From Lichina pygmaea (Eukaryota; Ascomycota; Lichinomycetes; Lichinales; Lichinaceae): a stretch of 64,000 nt of DNA. The stretch covers positions 3,622,914 to 3,686,913 of the forward strand of contig OY730174.1 in assembly GCA_963422465.1 (NCBI GenBank), in the 5' to 3' direction. Below are positions 39,562 through 48,731 of this stretch, piece after piece (position 1 is the first letter of the stretch; every line of letters starts with the position of its first letter). Made by a program: the position numbers and the translations under genes. The notes below the pieces were generated by a model. It saw only the letters and a program-made list of their open reading frames with translations. It was not told where the DNA came from and did not search any database.

Positions 39562-41652
39562 ATGGAGGCCTCGCTCTTGCGTCGTAAAGATACTACCAAA
39601 GGCCCGCCACTCCGGATATTGTCCCTCGGTATGTGCCTCACTTCCCCGGGATGATCGAGTGGGCCAGAGGGCCCAAGCTGACTGGATCTCCATGCGCGCC
39701 CAGATGGCGGAGGTGTTCGGGGCTACTCGGTCTTGATCATCCTTCAAGAGATCATGTACAAGACCTACGTCGAGATGAAGGGCGAGGCACCACGGAGGGA
39801 ACAGATCCCGAAGCCGTGTGAGCACTTTGATCTCATCGCCGGCACCGGCACCGGCGGCTTGCTGGCCCTCATGCTGGGTCGGCTTCGAATGGACATCGAG
39901 ACGTGCAAGGAGGTGTACATCCGCATGACACGATACGTGTTCGAGACCGACAAGACCATCGCCGGCATTCCGTACCGCTCCACCCTGTTCAAGGCGTCCA
40001 AGCTGGAGGAGGCCATCCGACAGTGTGTTGCCGACCATACCATTCGTGATGCCGAGGGGAACGACGGGTCCGCCTCCCAGGCGTTGATGAGCCCACTGAG
40101 TCCGCGGTCCCCGGCGAGCGCCTACGGCGGCGCCGTCTCGCCACGGCGAACGTTGAGTCGTGCCAGCGTGGCGAGTAGCGGCATGAGCGGGCCCGGATAC
40201 CGCAATTCGGCTTACTTGCCCTCGCGACGAGGAAATCCAAACGCGCTGCTGTACGACTCGAGAGAGAACAGGACGAAGACGTAAGTGCCGGGTTGGATGC
40301 GAGCCCATCGATATCGTGATCGAAGAGTCGCGTGGACTGACGCCTTCAGCAGCGCCGTGACGGCGATATACAGAGGGACACCCAAGAACGGGCAACCCGT
40401 GCTCCTGCGGTCCTACGATTCCCGGCGGGAGCCTCCACCGGACTTCAACTGCACGATATGGCAAGCGGGCCGGGCGACCTGTGCCACGGGCTTGGCCTTC
40501 AAGCCCATTCAGATCGGTCAGTCCGTGTTCATCGACGAAGGTGCCGGAAAATACAACCCGTCACCGCAGGTACTCGATGAGGCGACGGTCAACGAATGGC
40601 CCGGCAGAGACGTTGGCACCTTCATCAGCATCGGAACGGGAAAGCGACCGCCTGGGACCAACATGCAGCAGCATCTGTGGTGGGAAGGCTTCGTGTCGAG
40701 CCCGATGGGCGACTTCGCCGAGGCGCGACGCCGGCTCATCTCGAAGATCGAAGGATGCGAGGAGACCCACGTCAACATGTGCCGGGAGCACCTGTCGAAG
40801 CGCGGCGTCAACGCGGAAAATTACTATCGCCTTAATGTCGAGGTCGGCGTCGGCGAGTTCGGCATGAATGAGTGGAACCGTCTGGTCGACATCAGCACCA
40901 ACACTCATCGCTACCTCGCGAGGACCGAGGTGCAGACACAGATCACGAGCGCGGCTACGAAGATGGCCAAGATCCACAACGCTCACATGAGACTCTCAGG
41001 CCGAGTGGCCGGCATGGAGTTTGAACCGGGCGACGACCAAAGGTTCCAGATCGCCCATCCACTCGCGGTTGAGTTGCCCGGAGCCGAGATCGATCTGCCA
41101 AGGGATTACAACCAGCCACAGCAGCCTTCGTTGATGACTCCGGCCTTCTCGTTCCAGCGACCCCAAGCCTCGGATCAAGATAAATACATAGTCGTATCCC
41201 CCAGCGGATCCGAGGCGCCCGAGGTGCTTTCTCAGACTCAGCCGCTGCCGCCACCGCCGCCGCCGCCGCCTCCACCACATTTCCCAGTGCCACCGGCAAG
41301 ACGATCTGGCGAACTTCCCCGCATCGGTGATGGCCGTCGCAGTAACGAGGCCTATTCGATGCCGCCTCGGTCGTCCATGGGGTCCCTAACGCCCTCGCCA
41401 CGACGAAGTTCCGAGCATCCCGACCCCGCGGCACCAGCTTCGTCTGTGTCGAACATTGTCCCACCTGTGCCTCCGAAGACGCCTCTCCCGTACCCAGACA
41501 ATGAAGCCGGCAGCGAGCGTCGGCCACAGCAACAACTCTCGCAGCCGCCGGCCCGGTTTACGAACGGTCGTGCGGGCCTGCCCTACCCAGATCTGGACGG
41601 ACCTCCACCGCCGATCAATCTCGCGAGGAAACCCGAGTACCGATCTTCTTGA
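39562..41652 (+). CDS. Patatin-like phospholipase domain protein
   Basis: Host gene, three exons by my reading: 39562-39628, 39704-40280, 40350-41652. Introns are 75 and 69 bp with GT...AG ends and CTGAC branch-like strings; the spliced frame is 648 codons. Splicing the first intron creates the oxyanion motif DGGGVRG (residues 23-29), which supports the model, and an in-frame TGA precedes ATG 39562. The nucleophile elbow reads GTGTGG (69-74), where lipases have GTSTGG, so Gly71 replaces the usual Ser. The second catalytic residue is kept (D277 in DEGAGKYNPS). A Ser/Pro-rich insert covers about 140-205, and the last ~200 residues are disordered and proline-rich, with ten consecutive prolines. 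Patatins cleave acyl chains from lipids, but this one may lack hydrolase activity. It converges with the NIPA gene. Confidence 0.85.
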
Positions 41653-42682
41653 GTGAGGGCGACCGTGCATTACAACCTAATGGTGCGACGAACAGACTCT
41701 TTCTTATCCCGACTTGTCATAGGCCTGCCTACTCCATCCTCTTGGCAGAGTACACCTTTTGTCCTCATCCCTTTGTGCTTGTCTTTGATTTCTCACTCCA
41801 TGGATGCCCAGACAACAGGTGGTAATGGTGACAACGACGACAACGACACAAGAAGTCCAAAGTCTTCTATAATAACGAGGGTACGTGGCGCGTGGTTCAA
41901 GGCGTTAGTGATTTTTGATGGGGTTGGCCAGTGCTAAGCCACAGGGATTGGGATGTTCTGCCTTGCTAATGTAGAGCCTCGTGTGGATATACCCTCTTTC
42001 TGCTACACTGCTGGAATCGATGTTGCTAGCCCTGCAGACCTAAGCTGACGGCGTTGTATTTCGAGAGAAAAATATGCCAAATATCTTCCTCTTGAACACC
42101 TCTGTGACTTAGGGAGAGGAATGCAACTTCACTGGAAGAGAGCTAGAAACAGGGATGTTGATGTATCCATCTTGTTCTGTGTCAGCTACACTACAAAGTC
42201 ATAAGTGTTCAACACATCAATGCTGAGACGACCATGGTCTAGAGAGAAAAATTCTCAGTTTGACATACACAGAAGGCAAGAGACTTGAGTCTGCAGATAT
42301 CGACAGGTAGGATAATCCTTGGAAGGATGCAAGTGGAATTCACCAACACCAGGCTGAACGGTTTTTGTAAGGGCAGGGCGCTGAATTCAGAGAAATGTGA
42401 ACAGATTGATGACAGATCCTCCTAATACAAATCTTGTCTATCGATGTAGTCTCTTTATACGTCCTTCTTCCAGGGTGGTTGCAATCACCTATATAGCCAA
42501 GGTAGGTATGTAACATAGGTGTGGGCTCAGCGGCTGACTGGCCGGGCTTGGTGATCTGGTTGCTAAATGACCATGACAGCCTTTGACAACACATATATTA
42601 GATCAAGCTTATCAAGAGGGTCATTGACCTAGGCTATACTAATATTTATTCGTGCAAGCGAAAAAGCCAAGTCGTAATTGTA
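41653..42682. other. Intergenic region between convergent host genes
   Basis: About 1 kb containing the two 3' ends. Short open frames (for example 41653-41937) have no recognisable similarity and probably do not code. No repeat shared with the rest of the window was noticed. Confidence 0.6.
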
Positions 42683-45382
42683 TCAGATGAACGCTCCTTT
42701 GCTCTGAGGGTAGCCCCCTACATCTCCTGATGGGCCTCCTCCATCGCCTTGTCGACCTCCGTGCCAACCTCGGCCTGAGCCACCAGTCCGGCTGTCGTGC
42801 TCTCTGGACAGCAGTTCTCCGGGCTTCTCCTCATTGTTGTCATCGCTCTCCTCTGCGTCCTCGTCTTCGGCATTGCTGCTGTGTTTAGGTGTCGATGTGG
42901 TGGTCACAGTCGACGAGGATGACGACATCAAGGATGATGAAGGTGTGTGGAACTTGTCTTTACCTTGTCTATCTTGCTGCGGTAGAGGTGGGTCGTAGTA
43001 GTACCGGCTATCATCGTCGTGGAAAGCGCCACACTTCTCCCGGCTGTCGACTTCTTTGTTCGAGGCTCGGCCTCCTTGAAGATTGTCTGAATCATCCGAT
43101 GTGGATGAGTGTGGCGGTGAGGGAGAACAGACCACTGCGGGCCTGATTGTCGATGATAGAGCTTTCTCTTGCATCCAATTACGCTCTCGGTCGTGCTCGT
43201 CCGACTCATCATCCGAAGCATAGTCGGGCAGATGTAGTTTGCTAGACGAGTCGCCTTTGACAAGACCTACTCTCTCCTCTTCTGTGGCAGCCTTCAAGCT
43301 CGCAGCGTCTTTGTGACTGCTCTGTCGCGAACCTAGGCCGAGCCTAGATCGTGGCCGTGATCGATCGTCATGACGGCTGGAATCGCCATCAGCAGCACCA
43401 TCGAGTGTCTGTGGTCGGTCATCCCTTGGTCGATGGAAGATATTCTGAAACGAGAACTTCCGTTTCGCCGTATGCGGGGGCGGCGGTGGCGGCGGCGGTG
43501 AGGATGACCTGGGCACATCGCTGAGCTCGACTCTGACGTCTGGGGCCCATCGCAGCGATGCGCCTCTTGAGCGCCCTGACAAGTCGTCGCTCAAGGATGA
43601 TGCCGGCGGCGGTGGTGCAGCTAGCCCTCGGTATCTGCCGTCTGGTCCGGGCGAGGTCGTCGACCAGTTTCGGCCGGAACGGTCCGCTCCATCAACATAT
43701 GGCGGGAAATCCGAGACGCCGTCACTTCGTGTCGATGGCGGAACGGGCATCTCGGTAAGCGCGACCGGGTGACCAGTTTCCTCAGCCATCGGCCGGCCTT
43801 GATCAGGTCCCTGTGGCGGCCCCTTCCGCCAAATGCTTGGGGCCCGGCTTCGGATGAAATTGAGCAACCTATGCACGCCCGCTTCCTCGCCGACGCGGCC
43901 GCTCCCATCGCGGTTGTCGTTCTCGATGTGCGGCGGGATATGGCTCATGCCAAGTGGCGGGCGGACGGTTCTGGGACGGTGCACGCTACCGGAGGTGGCC
44001 GACCGGCTTGATATCGTACGTCTCCTCCTGATACCATCCCATTCATACTGCTCCCCTTCTCGAACAGGCTCCAGATCCCGCATGCGCTCCTCCTGCAGCC
44101 GCCTAGCCTCTTCGACCTCCATCTTCTGCCGCGAGACGGAGAACCTTCGGATGATCGCGGCCGTTCCTCGAATTGCGTCGGCCTTTGGCTCCGTCTCAGG
44201 CTGCTCCTGCTGCGCTACCGTGCGCACCTGGTCTAGGTCGCCCGTAAAGACAGCTGTATCTGGTACATCCTTAGCTGACTTTGACAGCTGTAATAAGATG
44301 ACGCCAGCACAGATCTGTAGAAAGCCCATCACGAGACTGGACATCTTTAGCGGTCTCGTCCAATTCAAAGCACTGACAGCGACATTCGGAAGAATCGAGA
44401 CTTACGTGATGATTGCTGTCGGCTTGCCCTTGAAACCTCGGAAAAGGATAGCAGACGTCATAATAGTACAGCTAGTGAAGTAGACGTAGTACGTTGGCGT
44501 GACAAGAGCGGCATTGTAGATATTCAATGCTTTCTGTGCGCTCGAAAAGTTATCAGTCTCGGATGCTGCTCTCTCTGCGACAAGCCGGTGGTGTGCGCTC
44601 ACATTCAGATAGATGATCTCCACCAGTAGTGTGGCGATGACAAACACCAACAAAACGTACAGAAACCACTGGTTAAATTGAGGTGTGCCCGACGCCTGGG
44701 TGACGATGGCTGCGCCCAGGCCCTGAGTCGCGACGACGCTCAAGCCACCGGTCCAGCTGCAGACGGTCAGATAGACCATCATCGTCTTCTTCCCATAGCG
44801 GGGCCCGGCCCAGATGGCGACAAAGGCACAGCCGACAATAACAATGCCGGCGTAGGAAAGAAAGCCAGGTGCGATGACGAAGTCCTTCATCTGTTGGATC
44901 GTCGCAGCGGATGACTGCTCGGGCGCGTTGATGGCGATGACCACGGAACCGATGATGCAAACGAAGCACCCGACTTTGCCGACGAAGCTCAATCGTTCCT
45001 TGAGGAAGATGGCTGAGAGGATGGTGGTCACAACAACGGCAAGCGCGCCTAACGGAGTGACCAGAATCGCGTCGACAAAAGCGTAGGCAGCGAAATTACA
45101 GATCTCGCCGATGACCATCAAGATCATGCCTAGCCACCAATAAAGATTCTTCAGGTACCCGTAGCCTTCGCCGGCTTCCTCATTGTACTTGACATTTGCC
45201 CTGAGCAAGCCCACCTTCTTTAGAACGAATGACGTTCCGATGAACAAGCCCGACGCGATGGCCAAGCAAAGGCCAACAACTTTGTAGACTGGTGGACGCG
45301 ATGCATGGTCCGGATTCGAAGCCCCTCCGGCACGGGGATACAGCGCATGCGCCTCAGCAGCTCCATCCAACCAGGACTGCAT
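42683..45382 (-). CDS. NIPA-type magnesium transporter (DUF803 family)
   Basis: Host gene, two exons: 45382-44406 and 44336-42683, with a 69-bp intron (44405-44337, GTAAGT...CAG) joining ...PTAIIT to LVMGFLQICAG in frame; 876 codons. The N-terminal ~350 residues hold about eight or nine hydrophobic helices, with family blocks FIGTSFVLKKVGL, YLKNLYWWLG, GEICNFAAYAF, LVTPLGALAVV and SAIFLKERL, as in NIPA/DUF803 proteins, which transport Mg2+ across plasma or endosomal membranes. After LSKSAKDVPDTAVF comes a ~500-residue hydrophilic tail, rich in Ser, Arg and Pro, with a KFSFQNIFHR motif, typical of filamentous-fungal members. ATG 45382 is the first Met before the membrane domain. Higher GC than the flanking repeats. 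Transport substrate is family knowledge, not shown here. Confidence 0.88.
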
Positions 45383-45704
45383 CTTGACCGACGAAAATGT
45401 CTGTCTGCAAGGCGAGTTTGGGGTCGTCAGTCAAGAAGGCCCACCACTGTCAAGTTGGTAGTTCCAGCGACGTGGATTGTTAGCACTTCCAGGTTGCGTG
45501 AATTGAAGGATCATCAAGTCTTCGTCTATCAGATGATCACAGACTGGAGAACACACAGCAGAAGATGCCGGTTTGCAGTCCAAAAGTAGCACAGCTGTTA
45601 TAGCTTTTAGTATTCTGCTATAGCGATAACATGTACAAAAAAAAGAGTGATAGTGTATGAGTAGGAGTGGTCAAACTTCATCTCAGAGTGTTGACTTTTT
45701 TTAG
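45383..45704. other. Upstream region of the NIPA gene
   Basis: About 320 bp between the transporter start and the LINE-e fragment; probable promoter. Contains A-rich runs near 45636. No distinct element recognised, so the repeat boundary sits close to this gene. Confidence 0.5.
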
Positions 45705-46038
45705 AAGTATTCACCTAGACTAGAGACTAGACTCTCTATCTAGACTTTCCTTGAGTCAAGGACTCTGCTAGCTCCAGAGTCACTCAGACTCTAACTATTC
45801 CTCTTATCCTAAGACTCTCTCTCTCTGGTTGTAGATGGATTACTGGTTGTTGAGGAAGAAGATCATAGATCCCAGAATCACAACTTTTGACAAACAGGTG
45901 TGATCCTCAAAGGTGATGGGCTTTCACCTTAAGGTTTGGGTAGGTTGAGACAGAATGTCAGCTGTTTTCCAGAATATATGACAAATTCCAGTGTTTGCCA
46001 AAAGTGATAGTTCTTGAACAGCGTGGTTCTGGGAAGAG
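45705..46038 (-). mobile_element. LINE-e 5' UTR fragment
   Basis: Aligns with 21173-21502 over its whole length, from the CACCTAGACTAGAGAC block to the LINE 5' end (inverted) at AGAGTTG. The coding part is missing on the left. A dead relic. Confidence 0.8.
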
Positions 46039-46175
46039 TTGGCCAAGTCATATAGCCATGTGGCAAGTCAGCTGACTTCACCTGTCTGTGCTGCATTTCT
46101 CTTCTGCAGCTTTACTTTCTTGTACAATAGGAATCTATTGATTGTCATCAATATCTAGCTCTTGACAGAGAAAGA

Positions 46176-46515
46176 TGTAAGGCCTGTTTCAACACAGGCT
46201 TACAACAGAGACTTGCAAAGTGATCACCTGACCCGGCACAGCACAAGAGCTGCCTAAAGCTGCACACAGACCTTCAAAGACTGTTGTGTGCTACTGATTG
46301 GCCAGATAAGAGCTGCACCATGATAGCTGACTGATATCAACTCAACTCCTGAACAGAAGGCCAAAGCACAGGAAGAAGGCTTATAGCTGTAGTTGGGGAC
46401 ATCAGCTAGAGCTATAAAAGAGAGGTAGCTGGCCTCTCTAGAAGGCCAGCAAACAATTCAATCATTGTTAAAACATTCATCTTGACATACTGCTGGAGCA
46501 AGACCTACCCTTACA
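46176..46515 (+). repeat. Candidate Gypsy-D 5' LTR
   Basis: About 340 bp starting TGTAAGGCC and ending CTTACA, with TATAAAAG at 46413-46420 and a gag-like sequence downstream. No second copy is present to confirm the borders. 46039-46175 before it holds nothing recognised. Confidence 0.5.
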
Positions 46516-46516
46516 G

Positions 46517-47175
46517 TCTTGTTCACTCACTTTTTGTTATAAGGAGCAGTCTGTCAAAGACGACCACAGGTGCAGTTGAACCACCAGCCAATTCAGACCA
46601 AGAACTGACAAACACTGTTGAAGGTGCAGAAGAACCTGGAAGTGTGATAGCAGAGAACCAGCTACACAAAAACATGGATGTTGACAAGAGACCAGCTGAC
46701 AAGCCTGCTGATACTATGGAGAACAAGACCTTAGACCTTGAAAAGCAAGAACAGGAACTGTGAAAGAAGCTGGACATTATCAAGTGGTGTGAGCACATCA
46801 AGACTCTACACTGCAAAGTCAAGAAAGTAGTGGATCAAGCTGTTAACCAGAGTTTCCATCAAGAACACACTGATACATTGTCAAGCACCAGCTTCAGAAC
46901 AGACACAACCTATCAGAAGCTGACTGAACATTAGAAAACAAAGAATTCTCTGGAGTATAGTGGTAAGAGCATGAACCAGCTGCACAGCTACCTCCAGAGA
47001 TGCAACAACATCTTTAAGCTCTAACCAACAAAGTTCAAGAGTGACAAAGTCAAGATCTGTTAGGTGGTGCAGTACCTAACAGAGGATGTGGCAAATCAGT
47101 GGGACTGCAAGAAAACAGAGGTCAATCTGGCCACATGGACATAGGCTGAGTTCACTAAAACAATGTGAGATAAGT
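46517..47175 (+). pseudogene. gag: Gypsy-D gag region, first part
   Basis: An acidic N-terminal segment is readable (about 46590-46760: ELTNTVEGAEEPGS, MDVDKRPADKPADT), followed by a capsid-like stretch with NQLHSYLQRCNNIF and VQYLTEDVANQWD. Broken; family assignment rests on this and the downstream protease. Confidence 0.6.
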
Positions 47176-47185
47176 ATATACACTT

Positions 47186-47636
47186 GTGGCCTGGCAAGTT
47201 TTCTATTCAGAGCTGGAGTTCCAGATTTTCCTACCTCTTTATGTGTCTGTGGTCAAGCAGAAAAGACAGTGAAACATATCACCTCTTCATACTCTCTTTA
47301 TTCAAGTCAAAGACAGCAAGCTTCTTTTAATTCTCAAGATTTCACTTCTATTATTTCAAACCCAGAGCTTCTACAGAAGTTTCTATACTGGTTCATGTCT
47401 TTGAAAAGACTGAACCAGTTTAATCTGGCTTTCAAACTCCACTATTCACACTCTAATATCTAGAAGTTTTCTTTCTACCAGTCACTACAAGATTTTCTTT
47501 TACTACATTCTCTAGTCACCTCCATTCTTCAGTTTTTATTTCTCTAAAGGTTTTCTGAAGAAAATCACTCTTAGCTAGAAGATCTGCATGGCTGAAAAGC
47601 TACTATCAGTGTAAGAATCAAATAAAAATAAAAAAA
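47186..47636 (+). mobile_element. LINE-f: 5'-truncated LINE 3' end
   Basis: 451 bp corresponding to the last 450 bp of LINE-b: the ORF2 C-terminus (VCGQAEKTVKHIT Cys/His motif, open at 47185-47463) and the 3' tail. Flanked by a 10-bp target duplication ATATACACTT (47176-47185 and 47637-47646), with an A-rich tail. A textbook target-primed insertion, in Gypsy-D gag. Confidence 0.93.
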
Positions 47637-47692
47637 ATATACACTTTTATATCTGCACAAACAACACTCTTGAAAAATACCACACCACCAGA

Positions 47693-48186
47693 TGTTGCGG
47701 TCTGTACTGTACCGTCCTATCCGAGTATAGGATTAGGGCGAGAGGTGGAAGGCGGGTTGGTTCTCGCAGGAGAGGAGTGTCAAGGAGTGTGAAGGGGTTT
47801 GGTAGAACATGGTGGTGGTGACACCTGATCAACAGCTTCGTACAAAGGATTGTATTGAAGTAGATCTAGTTGTCTGGATCACAACATGAGTTGAAGATGA
47901 TCATTCCATAAGGGAACTATCACCGGACTATATAGTGCTGGCCTGTGGAGACAATCAAGATTGTCTTGACAGTCTCGACATCAAGATGGGTGAGATTGTC
48001 TTGATGCTTCATGCATCCTGTGTCGAGACTCCCGTGTGTGTCTCAACAGTCACGTGACCCCTTGTTGGTTGGTCACTTGACTTCCATGGTGTCCTCTTGC
48101 CTGGCCTGACTTCCATGGTGTCCTCTTGCCTGGCCCGCGGCCTGATTGCCTATAAATAAGTGGCTCCCATCCCCTGGGTCGTAACA
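47693..48186 (-). repeat. Gypsy-A2 3' LTR (494 bp)
   Basis: TGTTGCGG to CGTAACA. Identical in layout to A1 up to the TATATAGTGC box, then a different block with GATTGTCTTGA and CATGCATCC motifs, a CACGTG core, and a duplicated 28-bp CTTCCATGGTGTCC unit. Confidence 0.94.
48151..48158 (+). promoter_or_regulatory. Antisense-facing TATA box in Gypsy-A2 LTR
   Basis: TATAAATA, 73-80 bp before the antisense ATG (48231). The surrounding U3 is unrelated to that of A1, yet the box is in the same place. Confidence 0.55.
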
Positions 48187-48230
48187 CTACCCTCCTCTCC
48201 TTCATTCATTGTCCTGATGAATTCTTGAGT

Positions 48231-48731
48231 ATGTCTGCAAAATCACGTGCCTCTGCTTACCGAAACCAACTGGCAGCCCAGATCTGTGATCATAACTTTG
48301 TGTCACTTGCTCCGTGTGACTTCTGTGTTTTGAACCACAAGCCCTGCTTCCGAATGTCTGACGACAACGATAAGTTGAAGTGCGCTGAATGCACTTATCA
48401 TGGGAAGTCCTGTGTGTCACTTTCTTGGGAGTTGCTGAACATGACTCAGGATAACCTTCACAAGGATTTGGCTGTTGATGAGGCCAAGCGGGATGCTCTT
48501 GTTGAGCAGCTTGCCAAGCTGCAGGCTTGTGTGTCCCAAAAGCGAAAGGTTCTTGAGGGTGCTGAGGGTCGAGCAAAGAAGAAGCTCCAGTGCCTTGTTG
48601 CTGAAATAGAGGTGGATGGTGAAGACTTGTCGGCGATAGTCATTGACACATCCGCGCTGCAGGCTGAGCTGTTCAGTCCTGCTTCTGCCGGAACTGCTGC
48701 AGGAGGAGCTGGCAGTTCGCGAGGTTCCTGA
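48231..48731 (+). CDS. Gypsy-A2 antisense gene: Zn2Cys6 zinc cluster plus coiled coil
   Basis: Open 166-codon frame on the strand opposite to gag-pol, starting 45 nt inside the 3' LTR; ATG 48231 is chosen because the only upstream in-frame start is a TTG. Residues about 25-60 carry six cysteines spaced C-x2-C-x6-C-x11-C-x2-C-x6-C (CDFC, KPC, CAEC, GKSC), matching the Zn2Cys6 consensus. Residues about 65-125 are Leu/Lys/Glu/Gln-rich heptads (LVEQLAKLQACVSQKRKVL), consistent with a dimerising coiled coil as in Gal4-type factors. The C-terminus is acidic, then Ala/Gly-rich. The end overlaps the chromodomain end of pol tail to tail by 59 bp. Expected to be nuclear and DNA-binding if made. I do not know a named family; a retroelement regulator is inference. 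Confidence 0.78.
   Translation: MSAKSRASAYRNQLAAQICDHNFVSLAPCDFCVLNHKPCFRMSDDNDKLKCAECTYHGKSCVSLSWELLNMTQDNLHKDLAVDEAKRDALVEQLAKLQACVSQKRKVLEGAEGRAKKKLQCLVAEIEVDGEDLSAIVIDTSALQAELFSPASAGTAAGGAGSSRGS

Noticed and set aside
39454-40464. 336-codon open frame on the minus strand
   Set aside because: It is the shadow of the GC-rich patatin-like gene; the plus-strand frame has domain motifs and fitting introns, the minus frame has none.
40955-41527. 190-codon minus-strand frame over the proline-rich tail
   Set aside because: Low-complexity mirror of the Pro-rich coding sequence; no motif and no start context.
41653-41937. 94-codon frame after the patatin-like gene
   Set aside because: No similarity, no conserved features, and it lies where a 3' UTR is expected.
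47086-47463. 125-codon frame as a novel host gene
   Set aside because: The N-terminal part is Gypsy-D gag and the rest is LINE-f ORF2; the frame crosses the insertion junction by chance.
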